From positions 51,376,091-51,440,090 of the forward strand of contig NC_053044.1 in NCBI RefSeq assembly GCF_003473485.1: DNA of 64,000 nt. The letters are read 5' to 3'. The notes below the pieces were generated by a model. It did no database searches. It was not told where the DNA came from and saw nothing but the letters and a program-made list of their open reading frames with translations. Position numbers and translations under genes: made by a program. Origin of the DNA: Medicago truncatula (lineage: Eukaryota; Streptophyta; Magnoliopsida; Fabales; Fabaceae). Shown one piece after another: positions 1 through 11,136 of this stretch (position 1 is the stretch's first letter; each line of letters starts with the position of its first letter).

Positions 1-844
1 AACATATCATATGTTATGTTGTTTATTGGCTTCAAATTTGTGGTTTGAAAAAACAGAGAAATCGTGACAAAATTTCATCAACGTGCCTGGAAATAAGAAC
101 AGAGAAATCGTGACAAAATTTCATCAACGTGTCACGATGTCCAGGCAGTGAGCATGGTTTGCAGGGTGCTCAATCGTGTCACATTTTTGGGAAAACGTGA
201 CACGATTTTCAAACTTGCTGGGTACGTTTTTCAGGATAAGGTTGGTCGTACCTTGGGTTGTACGCATCAATCGTGTCACGATTTGGACAAACGTGACACG
301 ATTTTGACAACTGAAGAGTGCTATATAAGTGTTCTTGTGCAGATTTTGAAGGAGAGCTTGAAGAGAGAGAAACTTGGATTACAAAGGAGGTAACTTTAGG
401 ATTGAGTGTCTTTGTAGTGAGAATCTCTTGGGTTGGGAAACATTGTAAACACCTTGGGTAGTGAGATTTCACCATTGGAAGGATCAAAAAGCTTCCTTTT
501 GTGTTTTCTCGTAGGATTCATTATTGAGAGTGTGGATGACACAAAATGGGTATAAATTAGGTTTTGCTCTTTGTGTAAACTTTTAAGCTAATTTCTTGTA
601 ACTCTTTTGTAGCACTTTCATCATAGTAGATTGAAGGGCTGCTCTCTCCCCTAGATTAGGTCATATTGGATCGAACTGGGTCAACAATCTTGGTGTGTTT
701 GTTCATGCTTGTGGTGTTGCTCTACACTTAGATCTAGGTCTGTTTTTGTTGTTGCTTGGAGACACTTTATCCATTGATTACCACTTCCTTTACTCCACAC
801 ATCTTTGTTATTCATTGGTGTGATTTAGTACCGAATTCACAACA
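1..844 (+). mobile_element. Truncated LTR, probably of a Ty1/copia (SIRE-like) retrotransposon
   Basis: The stretch has a TATA box (TATATAA at 322-328) behind a block of repeated CGTGACACGAT-type words, then a long non-coding T-rich leader, and ends in CACAACA at 844. This order (repeat-rich U3, TATA, R/U5, terminal CA) fits the right part of a plant LTR. The left end lies outside the window. No retrotransposon protein and no clear primer-binding site follows at 845, so it may be a solo or truncated LTR. The SIRE assignment rests only on the general look of the 3' end and is weak. Confidence 0.45.
52..131 (+). repeat. 34-bp direct repeat in the LTR U3
   Basis: A 34-bp word containing ATCGTGACAAAATTTCATCA occurs at 52-85 and again at 98-131, spaced 46 bp apart. 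Downstream, both orientations of CGTGTCACGAT/CGTGACACGAT recur near 128, 172, 195, 270 and 292. Arrays like this upstream of a TATA box are usual in LTR U3 regions and may bind host factors. Confidence 0.7.
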
Positions 845-861
845 TGTTGCATTGGGGCGCG

Positions 862-1096
862 GTTATGGTGCATAAGGAAATATTCCTTATGCACCCTGCA
901 TAAATCCAGAAATGGTTTCTGTGAGTTGTACTTCAATACCATTAGATGTACTTAATGGTTTCCAGCACTCTGCATAAGGATTTCCAGCACCCTGCATAAA
1001 ATTATGCCAAAACCATTTTGCTGTGGAAATGGTTTCTGTGAGTTGTACTGCAAAATCATTTCTTGATTTATGCAGGGTGCATAAGGATTTCCTTAT
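862..1096. mobile_element. Foldback MITE with long inverted termini
   Basis: The left end GTTATGGTGCATAAGGAAAT is mirrored at the right end (ATTTCCTTATGCACCATAAC). The inverted similarity continues about 50 bp inward through CCTTATGCACCCTGCATAAA. Each arm also contains a small internal palindrome around CCTTATGCAC. No coding capacity is present. A target-site duplication could not be fixed because the flanks, which share TGTTGCA...GGCGCG words, are themselves repetitive. Confidence 0.65.
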
Positions 1097-1116
1097 GCAC
1101 CATAACTACACCTGTT

Positions 1117-1310
1117 ACATTGTGTTGCAGTGGTTAGGCGCGCTACCTGACCCCGCTAAGGCGTGGGTTCGATCTGTGGTAACACTCCATGTTAGTTTCA
1201 ACAAAACATACCACTGCACCAATTCACAATTTTGCTATTATTTTAAAATTGTTTAATATATATTCTGAAAATATTTTGCCCAGACTCTGCAAAATTTCTA
1301 GCTCCGCCAC
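1117..1310 (+). mobile_element. tRNA-like (SINE-type) repeat fragment
   Basis: TTGCAGTGGTTAGGCGCG near 1124 resembles an RNA polymerase III box A, and GGGTTCGATC near 1167 resembles a box B at a tRNA-like distance. The distal part, read on the minus strand, begins CAGTGGCGGAGCTAGAAATT, a word that recurs in variant form near 21993. No cloverleaf can be drawn, so this is not called a tRNA gene. The family assignment is an inference. Confidence 0.35.
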
Positions 1311-2404
1311 TGGAGGGAAGGTCTGTCAAGTAGCAAAGTTGGGAGCATTTGTGCAATCTTATTAACTTTTCCATCACCTCTGTATAGTTGATCAATCACT
1401 GAGTGATAACTGGCAACATTAGGTTTGACACCGCATTTTACCATCACAGCCACTACAGTTTTAGCATCTTTAACCTCTCCTTCAGTAACTAAAGTAGGGA
1501 CAACAATAGCAGATGGAAATATTTTGTTTGGTGATGCATCCAATTCTCTAAGCAAGGCAATCGCTTGTTTAAATTCACCGATGATGCAATAGCCATTGAT
1601 TAGATAATGATATGTGAGACAACAACGGGGTATGTTCTTAACAATCATTTCAGAATAGAAGTCATAGGCTTGATTTACTAGTCTATCTTTGCAGAGGGTG
1701 AGTATGATTGAGTTATAGAAGTCTGTGAGAGCAATAGTATTGCAGTTAATGTTGATCTTAACCTGTCTGAACAAGTGTATGGCTCTTTGAGCTTCTCCAA
1801 TACGACATAAGCCATTGACTAGAAGATAATAGGTAATATCGTTCAACTGAAAACCGCTCTTTAATGTTATGTAATTGTAAATGTGGCCTCGGATACAAAG
1901 AGATCGGAAAAGATCATTCAAAATGGAAGTAGAGGGACGATGGTCAGTTTCGATGATTTCACGGAAAAGAAAGAAAGCCGAAGAGAAGTTACCTGATCTA
2001 GCATGACATGTGAAGAGAATTAAGCAAGTATCAATATCTGGTACAACATAATGACTGTCAGGGGGTTGAGATTCAAATTTTTTAGCAAGTTTAAGAATGG
2101 TTCTGTGTTGATGGATGTCCGGGAGAGAATAAAATAGGGAGTTGAAATCGGATATGGGATAGTAACCTAGCATGCTATTAAAACGATTAGTAGCTAAATT
2201 AACAGCTTTCACTGAAGCCATGATACCATCGTCACCTTCACGGAAACGAGGAGTGTGTAGCGGCTTCATCTTCTTCTTCATCTTCTTGTCGTCGGGGTAT
2301 GATTTCAAAGAAACATAAGGAGCAGGAGGAGGATGAAAAAACTTGTTGTTGCTGGGAATAATAGTAGAAATAGAAACACGTCTTCTTCTTAGCATTGACA
2401 ACAT
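1298..2404 (-). CDS. P-class pentatricopeptide repeat protein, C-terminus truncated
   Basis: A single 368-codon open frame without introns. PPR proteins bind organellar RNA, one base per ~35-residue helical hairpin. The N-terminus is basic and Ser/Arg-rich (residues 1-30, no early acids), which suggests mitochondrial import. PPR-like units run from about residue 120 to 345; the clearest are TYYLLVNGLCRIGEAQRAIH (191-210), DFYNSIILTLCKD (228-240), TYHYLINGYCIIGEFKQAIA (264-283) and the VKCGVKPNVASYHSVID stretch (322-338). The spacing resembles the Rf-like P subfamily that is expanded in legumes. Such proteins usually reach 500-600 residues, so this one is short. Its last four residues (QWRS) and stop codon are encoded by the repeat word CAGTGGCGGAGCTAG, so the 3' end was replaced by repeat DNA. 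It may be a degrading copy or a short functional one. Confidence 0.8.
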   Translation of the reverse strand: MLSMLRRRRVSISTIIPSNNKFFHPPPAPYVSLKSYPDDKKMKKKMKPLHTPRFREGDDGIMASVKAVNLATNRFNSMLGYYPISDFNSLFYSLPDIHQHRTILKLAKKFESQPPDSHYVVPDIDTCLILFTCHARSGNFSSAFFLFREIIETDHRPSTSILNDLFRSLCIRGHIYNYITLKSGFQLNDITYYLLVNGLCRIGEAQRAIHLFRQVKININCNTIALTDFYNSIILTLCKDRLVNQAYDFYSEMIVKNIPRCCLTYHYLINGYCIIGEFKQAIALLRELDASPNKIFPSAIVVPTLVTEGEVKDAKTVVAVMVKCGVKPNVASYHSVIDQLYRGDGKVNKIAQMLPTLLLDRPSLQWRS

Positions 2405-3812
2405 AATTGTGTTGTGTTGCGAAGTGGGAGAATTCTTCTTCGTCGATCCGCAGCCGAATTAGGATTACTTTACTCATTCGATCCAGCAAGCCAGTAACCA
2501 CATGGGTACAGATAATGACGATTTGGTTCAATTTTGACTGAATGAATGAGTTCGTTAATTAAAAAAGAATGGGGGTGTGGTTAATATTTACCAGCATTGA
2601 TACAATTCTTTATTTTATGCCAATCTTTATTTTTAGCCTAGCTACCATGTGACTGCCGACACTCAGATGCTCATATATATATACTCATAGACCAGAAAAT
2701 TATGGCAGTAGGTGGAATTGATGATTGGAAGTTGGAACTGGCATCGGATGAGATCTTTAAACATCGAGGAGCATAGCAAGTTAAAAATTCTGATGCAGAA
2801 ACTTGAAGGCGTACATTTACAAACAGAGAATGAAAGCATAATAATAGCAACAGTTTTTTGGTCAATGACTGTTATCAAGAGCATATAAATTCTCAAACTC
2901 GCAATGGTTATGACGATGAATTCATCTCAGCGAAGCAGAGGATCTGGAAAACTACAGTACCATCTAAAATAATTTCAGATGGAGATTACTTGAAGACAGA
3001 TTATAAACTCGGGTGAAAGTATGGAAAAGATGTGTAATTCAAGATATGCACTAACAATGTTGTGTATTGTGTTTCAGTGCCAACTGAGTAGGTATGTAAA
3101 GGGAAGAATGGTTGGAACACAATTACATTCTTTTTAATGGGTAAGTAGTGACTAGAAAAAGAAAAATATTGTTTACTCTAATTGGTGGATCAATCCACTT
3201 TCCTGCTTTCAATGTATTTAATCTGAATTACACCAATGGAACCCAAAATAATACCAAAGCTTAATCATAACCCAAAATAATAGTGGCTAATAAAATATAT
3301 TTTTGTATTTTGTTATTTCGGCATTTGGTTTAAGTGATTAATAAAATATGTACATAACAGAGCGGAAAAGCAGATTGATTCTCAACGTGGTAATAAGTTT
3401 GCCGGTCAAAGGACTAGTTCCAATTATATTTTGGTCGGAAGTTGTAAATTGAAGTGTTTCTGTTTTGAAGAGAAACTTGATTTGTGTACTTCAATACAGG
3501 GCCACCAAAAAGGCTTGTAGCTCAAGAAAACATGTGGTAGACTACTCTAGACTCCTTTTTTGCATTGCTTATGCTCTCACATATACAATATGAGAAAAGG
3601 AAAAAACTTGATGCAAAAACTGAAAAAAATGCATCTTTCTTGGTGGAAGTAATGTTTCAAATGCATATAAACTAATTAATCCACCAACAAAAGTGCATCT
3701 CCTAGGCTTGCATTCCCACATTTTCGGACAAAGTTTTTTAGTTTATTAAAAGAAAAATAAAAGACAAGAAAAACAGACTAAGAAATCATTTGACTAAACA
3801 CCCCAGAGATGT
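2405..3812. other. Intergenic, no gene seen
   Basis: AT-rich DNA upstream of the PPR gene. Short open frames near 2660-2900 show no family features. A 24-codon plus-strand frame at 2702-2776 (MAVGGIDDWKLELASDEIF...) looks codon-like but matches nothing I recognise. No further repeat structure was found. Confidence 0.5.
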
Positions 3813-4140
3813 CTACAGAATAAATTTTATCGGTGCGGGAGGAGACACCCACATTTTCAAATAATCAACATTAGTAACATTAAATTTAGCCAACCAATCA
3901 ACACATTTGTTACCTTCTCTCAAGGTATGAGTAAAGAGACTATCCAAGGAAGAGAAGAGAGCTTCCTAATAAAGGAAAGTAAGTTTGCATGGGGATACAA
4001 ATCATTCTCCTTAGTATCAACAACCTGATCCAAAGCTGACTGGGAGTTAGATTCAACGATGATAAATCGCTATCCAAAATTCCAAACCAATTGAAGGCCC
4101 CTCCAAATAGCCGAAAGTTCTGACCAAAGTGTTTGCAGAT
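3813..4140 (-). mobile_element. RNase H-like (RVT_3) relic of a LINE
   Basis: Minus-strand translation from about 4125 downwards gives ELSAIWRGLQLVWNFG, an in-frame stop, then IVESNSQSALDQVVD, HANLLSFIRKLSSLPWIVSL and, after a shift, CVDWLAKFNVTNVDYLKMW before a stop at 3813-3815. Order and spacing match the plant RNase H domain at the C-terminus of non-LTR retrotransposons or of host copies derived from them. The internal stop and the change of frame make it a dead fragment. Reverse transcriptase upstream was not found. Confidence 0.65.
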
Positions 4141-4670
4141 TAAGCTTCTTTACTCTCTCTGATTGTGGCCTCCTTGAAATAGGAATTTGGTGCTTGTTTT
4201 AAGCTGAAATCCCATTTTCAACATTAAAATGACTTTCCCTATTCATCTGATTTGGCTATCCTTGATTCAGCTCACCCTTAATTCATTTGTAGTTAGGCCA
4301 AATTCGAGTAATGCTTAGCTTAGAATGTTTTGTTATGTAAACAACATCAAAGTTAAAATAAAATGTTTTTATATGCTCATAATAGAGATTAAATTTGTAA
4401 CAATATCTTCGTAAAGGGAGATGTATATTAAATTGGCATCTCTCTTATATGTCATTTAACTATTGACAATACAGTCTCGCAGCTTATAAGATATGTGCCA
4501 AGGAGAAAGACAAAAGCTGGGAGAAGAAAACGAAAACAATAAGAAAGTAAAAGAAAAAATATGATGAATTGAATGATTTGATAAGAAACAACAAGAAAGT
4601 AAACTTGCAAGAAACATATTTATTGTTCATCAAACACATTATATATTATATAGTTAATCAATATCTGATT

Positions 4671-7600
4671 TCAAGCACATAAAGGAGGGTTTCTTCCAGC
4701 TCCTCCAAAGTAGAATACAGGATCTTTTCCATATGGAGCGTCATTGAGGGCACTGTAACAATATGGTTCTGCAGCATGTGTACTTACAAATGATGGATAC
4801 TTAAGAGCTTGTGAATAATCTTTAATTCTCACACTACCCATGTAACATGCGGCCCCAAATCGACCACTTGCTGCATCTCCACTACCCATCTGTGTTCCTG
4901 TGTGAGGAGGTTTTGTTTTGACCTCATAACTAAACACTTGTCCACCCCATTGAATCAATGTTGCACTGTGTCTTAAATTACCTAATAACTCTGCTGGCCA
5001 ATAACCTACAGGGATGTTATTCTTCACTTTAAACCACCAGTTTTGGGCATTATCCTAAATCAAGCCAACATATTAAGAGAAATTAAAATAACAATCATTT
5101 TGTACTACAATTAGCGCTTCTACTTTGTAATTATTACCTGAAATATTCCAACATTGATTTCATATTGTTGTTGATGAGGGGATGAAACAGGTCCTAGGGT
5201 AGCACCAAGGGCTATACCCTTGTTTGTTTGCACAAAACCATGACATGTAAGATCAAAGCAGCCTGTTGACTTGTATGTATCTTTCTGCATGCACCACAAT
5301 CAAGAAACCAAAAATCAATGTTTATTTCTCTTAGGGTTTGTGGTTATAAAATAACTATAAGATTTGAAAAGACCAACAAAAGGGAAAAAATTTCAATAAA
5401 TAAATAACTTACAGTCCAATAGGTGAACAAGCGGGTGTTGTGGTCACCATACAACTTTGGATTAACCTAAACCATATTTAGAGCGCATTAGCCATACATG
5501 CATGGACTCAACTATAAGCAAAATATCTACTTTCTCATAGTTAAGTGTATTTAGTTTTCTTTATATATTTCGTGTAAAATAAGAAATAATTTACTAATCC
5601 ACACCCATAATATAACAATCGTCTCCTCATTGCATTTAAGAATTAATTTATGGGTATTTTGGAATAATAACATTAAATATGGATAAATCAGCTAACATTT
5701 GCTTATAGTTGAGTTAAATGGGATTATATAACTATGAAACAACTAGAAAAAAATTATGTATGTATGTATGTATGGTAACTGGACTTTGAAGTAGCGTGAA
5801 AACTAACCGTCCAGCCTGCTTCAATGCTTTCGAAATTATTTCCATTATCAGCCTTAAGCCACATTTGAGCGGTAGTGAAATCTTCTGGTTTGTCAACCTT
5901 TGGATTCCAAACGTTGATATTTGCTTGTGCGCCTATATAATTATATCCGTATGTCACAAGATGAGCATCCTGCATGATCACACCACTCTCTTATTGCATG
6001 TTAGTCATATTACATTCATTTATACTCCAATAAATTGGCTAAAAAATCAAAATGAGATCACTTGTGTGGCACATGCATATGTATAAACAGAGGAGGAATA
6101 CTAATATAAGTTATGATATGTACCGAGCGATTTTTCAGATTAACAAAACCACCGGTTGGATCACGGACACGGTTGTGAAAATTTAGGTTTGTGTTGTATG
6201 TTGTATTCACAAATAGTTCTAAAGGTTTTTGTCCGAAGCGGTCAAGTGAAACAGCTCTGAGCAAGTCCTCTTTTCGAATTCTTCGTATAGGAACAGTTTC
6301 TTCTGGACAACTTCCACTTTTCGTCCATGTTTGAAACACATCAGAGCTCGTGTTTGAAGTAACTCCCATGCTTGAACTTTGTGATTCAAGAAGAAAATCG
6401 GGTATCCTCTGCAGAGTTTGTTAGTTAAAAAAGGATATGAGAATATATAATATTGATAATAAATCAAAATATGAATTTCAGAGTTTCTCAATTGAATTTC
6501 TACTCAAAAGTTGAATATAAATCAAGTCTCATACCAAATAGGTGAGGTCAACCTTCATGTTTTTATGTTTATATTAGTTGATCGGATGGAGTATTTGCCT
6601 GGTAGATGATAGGCTCCAAATACATGATTGCTTCTTTGACATTTGTGGAGGAGACTCAAACCTCCATTTCTCCCAATGTAATGAATATTTTATTATGTTT
6701 TAATCCTTGATTTTTAAACTCTAACTAGACATTTATTTATTACAAAGAATCTTGCTAACGAATGTCTTCAATTCGGACACTCTTTCAGAATTTTAATTTA
6801 AAAAAAATCTTAAAAAGTTAAATATTTTAATTTTCAATACATTAAATACACAAATTTTCATAAAAATTTACCAATCAAATCCCTTAAAAAGTGTTTCGAT
6901 GACACTCGTTGGTATTTCTCGTTTACAAAAAATACAATTTGGTTTTCTAAAAAAGATATATACCATTTGATTTGTGAATCAATTTGTTTAATTTACAAAT
7001 GCTCTCAAATAATTGCAACATAAAATAGGGGCTTTTACGGTGAAGTCAGAAAATTGACTTTTTTGAAAAAAAATTATTTTGTTTAGCTAATAGTATAACT
7101 GCCGATGTCATATCAGTTAGTGTCCTGTTAGTGGACCACTCTAAAACTAAGCTTTACTTTATTACAAATCAGTCATTATACAAAATATTAAGGGGAATTT
7201 CAATCTTAGTGCACAAATGAGAATCTATGTTTAATTTTGATTTAATGAGGGACACAATTGCAATAAGTAAAGGAATAATGACACGTCTTAGGGACAAAGG
7301 TGCAATACACCATATAATCGATATAACATGGATTAAATACACAAATGTTCAATGATTGGTCATTTAACTTCACCAGAAAAATCATTTTCATGACTTCACC
7401 ATAGAATTTTCCCATGAAATATACCTCATAGTAGTAATTAATAACGCACCTGAATAATGTGATTTTTTAAAGCAGGATGATCTAAAGCAAGTTGTTTATA
7501 GATGTTAACACAATCAATAATGTCTCCATCTTTGCTCTGAAAACAAAAAGTACAATATCAGATTATATTCATTCTAACGCAATAATTAAAAATCATTTTT

Positions 7601-8144
7601 TTTAGTTTTTGAAGGAAAGAAAAAGCAGCAAAATATTAGTCATCCCTACTAATTAAGTTGTCATCACTAATCTAAATTGAAAAACCACAAGCCCCAACAT
7701 TACTCTTAAACAAAAGAAGTGCAAGATTAATTGATATTAGATTGAATTAAGCATAAGTGGTACTACACCACCCATAGTAATAAGTAGTAGTCAATCAATC
7801 CTCCCAAAAAATCTTTAAAAAACAAAGAGGAGACAATCATTTTCCCCTTTGTATGTAATGCAATGGAAAAGAAAAAAAGAGAAAGCCAACTTTTTTAGAG
7901 CACTGCAATATGCCAAGAAAGAAAAAGATCTTCTAAAATAATATTCATAAAGTTATATTTAGGATGGGGGATTTATGAAATTGCATACCCTGATGGATTT
8001 CACTGCAGGCTTGTTTAAGAGCTTCAATTTGGCTTCTATTTCTCTTTCTAAAGGTGAGGATGCTTTTGCTTCAACTTTGAATTCTAGTGTACACAAAGCA
8101 AAGAACACCCAAAGCAACAACATTCCAGCCTTGTATCTCCCCAT
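4671..8144 (-). CDS. Neprosin-family secreted protein, copy A (intact)
   Basis: Seven exons on the minus strand: 7989-8144, 7450-7536, 6124-6408, 5808-5969, 5413-5466, 5138-5284, 4671-5054. All introns are GT-AG and all junctions are phase 0, giving 424 residues. Residues 1-26 form a signal peptide ([20 protein letters not shown]...). Residues ~30-170 match the neprosin activation domain, including [20 protein letters not shown]. Residues ~200-424 match the neprosin (DUF239) domain, with SIEAGW (Glu226), TGCFDLTC (Cys257, Cys262), GYWPAELLG and WGGQV (Gln336). Neprosin of pitcher plants is a glutamate peptidase cutting after proline; most plant members are uncharacterised, secreted or apoplastic proteins. 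Where other members, as I recall them, have WGGEV, this one has WGGQV, so peptidase activity is uncertain. The start was chosen at MGRY because it begins the signal peptide and aligns with MGKC of copies B and C. This is the only intact copy of the tandem trio. Confidence 0.88.
7028..7412. mobile_element. Mutator-type MITE in intron 2 of neprosin copy A
   Basis: The ends form an imperfect inverted repeat: GGGGCTTTTACGGTGAAGTC at the left, and the complement of the right end reads GGAAAATTCTATGGTGAAGTC. The flanks CATAAAATA (7019-7027) and CATGAAATA (7413-7421) differ by one base and fit a 9-bp target duplication. There is no coding capacity. It lies inside a ~1-kb intron and does not touch a splice site. 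Confidence 0.55.
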
Positions 8145-8191
8145 TTCGCATTCAATAAACTTGTACACATTCAAGATAAATAGCACAAATA

Positions 8192-8198
8192 TTATATA
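8192..8198 (-). promoter_or_regulatory. Predicted TATA box of neprosin copy A
   Basis: TATATAA on the minus strand, 48 bp upstream of the ATG at 8144. This predicts a very short 5' leader of about 20 nt. Copies B and C have TATA boxes 65-90 bp from their start codons, so the promoter geometry of A differs slightly. Confidence 0.45.
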
Positions 8199-8385
8199 AG
8201 ATGTTTGCGCGGAAAAAGGGACTATATTCATGGCCGTTATTAATGTTATTTATTTCCTTTTGACAAAAGGATTTATTATTTATAGTGAAAATGTCTGTTT
8301 TCAATTTTATTTTATGGAAAATGCTAACGAATACCTCAAATCATTGACTAAGGAAATAAATATAGTACCCTTCAAAAAAAAAATA

Positions 8386-8529
8386 CTCCTTCCGTTTCTA
8401 GTTATAAATAAATTTGATGTTTTAGGTTCATTCAATTATGATATATGTGGTTCATATTATGGACTACATACATCATTAATTGAATAAACCTAAAAAATTA
8501 AATTTGCTTATAATTGGCAATGGAGGGAG
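8386..8529. mobile_element. Stowaway-type (Tc1/mariner) MITE
   Basis: A 144-bp element with termini CTCCTTCCGTTTCTAGTTAT and, as complement of the right end, CTCCCTCCATTGCCAATTAT, flanked by TA at 8384-8385 and 8530-8531. The CTCCCTCCGT-like terminus and TA target are hallmarks of Stowaway MITEs. The interior is also near-palindromic, with TTTAGGTTCATTCAATTA opposite TAATTGAATAAACCTAAA. Confidence 0.75.
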
Positions 8530-11136
8530 TAGTATTGTGTTGGAACTTATGTAATCAATTCTTCAAAAGGGTAAAAAGTGTTGTTTCTACTTAAACCTTA
8601 TTTTTTGTGACTTCTTTAACCATGGGTGGCCCGGAGCATGGGCCGAGGGGGCGGTAGCCCAGGGCATCATAATTTTTGGGCATCAAAATTTAATTTTTTT
8701 TTTTACCTATATATATATATATTAAAGGAGAATTTTATACTATTTAAATTATGTAAAATACTTACTAACAAAGTTATATGGGTATTAAAAAGCCAAAATT
8801 CATAAATAGGTGTAATAAGGTTTCTACTTAAACCTTATTTTTTGTAACTTCTTTAACTAGTGTCCTAGGGACATTGGTTAGCATGATAGAAGGTGTATGT
8901 AATATTGCATTGGATAGACAAAATGTAAAAAAAAATCATTAATGTGTGGAAATTTATAAATGATGTTATATTATATGGGACAAGAAAAAGAGAATGAGTA
9001 AAAAATGTTGATAATTAAGGGTCATGTTAACTAGTGCCTTCATAGTACTAGTTAAGAAAAACAAAAGTAGCATATTTTATATTAAAAAGAGTATTATTTA
9101 CACTTCTAAGAGTTTGACTACACAAATTTCAATTTTGTTTTAATATATTAGTCTCCTTAGCATTTTTCTATAATTAAAATTCATGTATTCGAATAGGACA
9201 CATCTTAAGAATCTACATATAACAATTTTGTCTTAAAAAAATCATGAATTCAAATTTTTAAAAGTACAAATATTTTTTTCAATGCAAATTTTTTATTTTT
9301 TAGGTATAATTTCAAGACATAAGTTAGCAAGACAGGTTAAATCTGATAGACATTCAAAATGAATGAATAGAACCAAAGTTTATAGTAAAAGATTTTCTTT
9401 TTTTTTTGACAAAAGTTTATAGAAAAAGGGCAATCTTAACGAGGTCTATTAATGTATTTGACTTCCTTTAAAAAAAATAGTGTTATTAATGACATTATAT
9501 TCATTGTCAAATACTCTCTCATGTCCTTAAGAAAATGTTCATTCTACATCACAACTTTTAAGATAGATTTATAGCTTTGTCCAAAAATATATATATTTAT
9601 GGCTCAAAAGACTTTGCTGACTCTTATTTAACATTAGTCATTTTAATAGGTTAAATTGGTCATTTAGTCTTTTAAATAATTTTTTGATTTTCTTTTGGTC
9701 GCATAATTAGTCAAACTTATGTTTTGGTTACCCAAAAATGTTTTCGTCAGTTAGTTTGATCTCTTACGGTTAACTTTAACCACAAATGATTAAGGTGGAC
9801 CAATATTGTAGATGGCAATCTTATTCAATTTTTTTAATTTAAAATGTTTAATCATTTTAAAAAATGATTGGATTATGGAGGTCAACTTTATCTTACCGTG
9901 AACCAACAACAACTTATTTTATTTCCCTTTCTTCATCTTCTTCCTTCCTCTTCTTCAATATTCAACGTCACCTTCATCACCACTCATAAACAACCTAGAG
10001 GAAGAAAAATTACAGGGTTTGAATCATGTATTTTTCTGATGGTCATTACTTCGCGTATATTCTGTAGGATCAGTTTGAAAAATTGACCTTTTTTCCGAAA
10101 ATTCCAAGGGAATGAAACCAAGTGGCCATTGCCTCCATGAGATGATCTGCTTCTTCGTTGAACAAGTCTAAGATAGAATCGTCTAGGCAATCAAGTTGAC
10201 TATCAAATTCACCTTATTTTAATGATGTGAGGTCAGGACATGAGAAGCTATAATATATTATAGTTCGGAAGTGCCTCAAGTTCTTGCATACCAATTGTTT
10301 CAAATTCTTTCACATTCCTACCCTTTGTTCATTACACTGTATCATCAATAGTGAAAGCCTTACATAGAGTTTTCAGCACTGTTGGCGACCTTAACTCTTT
10401 TTCACCCTAAGACTACACTCTAGCACTGATTTAGTGTGTTTGTAAAATATTTTGAACGGAAAAGCTCCTCTGTTACCTTTGTTTATGGTTTCTTGTCAGT
10501 GAGCCCGCCATTGGATTCTTCTCTTTTGCCTTCTAATTAACCATTTGTTGCCCTTCTAGAACATCGGTTGAGGGTTTCGTCATTGTTAGTGCTACTACCT
10601 CGCCAATACCCCTGACAGTTATTTTCGAATATACCAGCTTTGATGCAATGGTAAAGTTGTTGTCACGTAACTAAAAAGGTATTTAAGTCTTGAGAACACC
10701 CTCTGGTGTAAACATCACGGAAGCAGCGCACAATATACCAATTGATTGGACCCCCTTCCTAGAACGGCTCATTTACTAGAATGGCTCTCTGATTATGTTC
10801 CCAACTTTGGAGTGAGACTCTTCTACATGTTTTGGGTACTTATTTGGAATGTAGTGGTTTACCATTGGCATTTCCTATGTGAGTTGTCCTATATTTGGAG
10901 GTTTGCCTTAATTTGTACTACATTTGAAATGTAGTGGTTTACCATTGGGTTTTTATCTTTAAGCAGATAGTTGAATATTTAGTCAATTTTCTAAATGTTA
11001 TAGGTGTATGCAACTTTACCCTTTGGTGCACTAAAGGTAGGACACAAGTAGTTCTTCCCCTTGGGATCTTAGATGTTAAGATGTCTAACATAGATTCGGT
11101 TAACATAGATCTTGGAAGTTCATATAGAGGTGTCTT
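8530..11136. other. Intergenic region with repeat debris
   Basis: No intact gene. A ~40-bp word starting TTTCTACTTAAACCTTATTT occurs near 8584 and again near 8822 and brackets ~200 bp of unrelated DNA. Around 10087-10212 the minus strand reads LDDSILDLFNEEADHLMEAM, then WFHSLGIFG, a coding-like fragment that I cannot assign. The rest is AT-rich. Confidence 0.5.

Noticed and set aside
1122-1190. Possible tRNA gene with box A and box B
   Set aside because: No acceptor stem or cloverleaf can be formed; better explained as a tRNA-derived retroposon.
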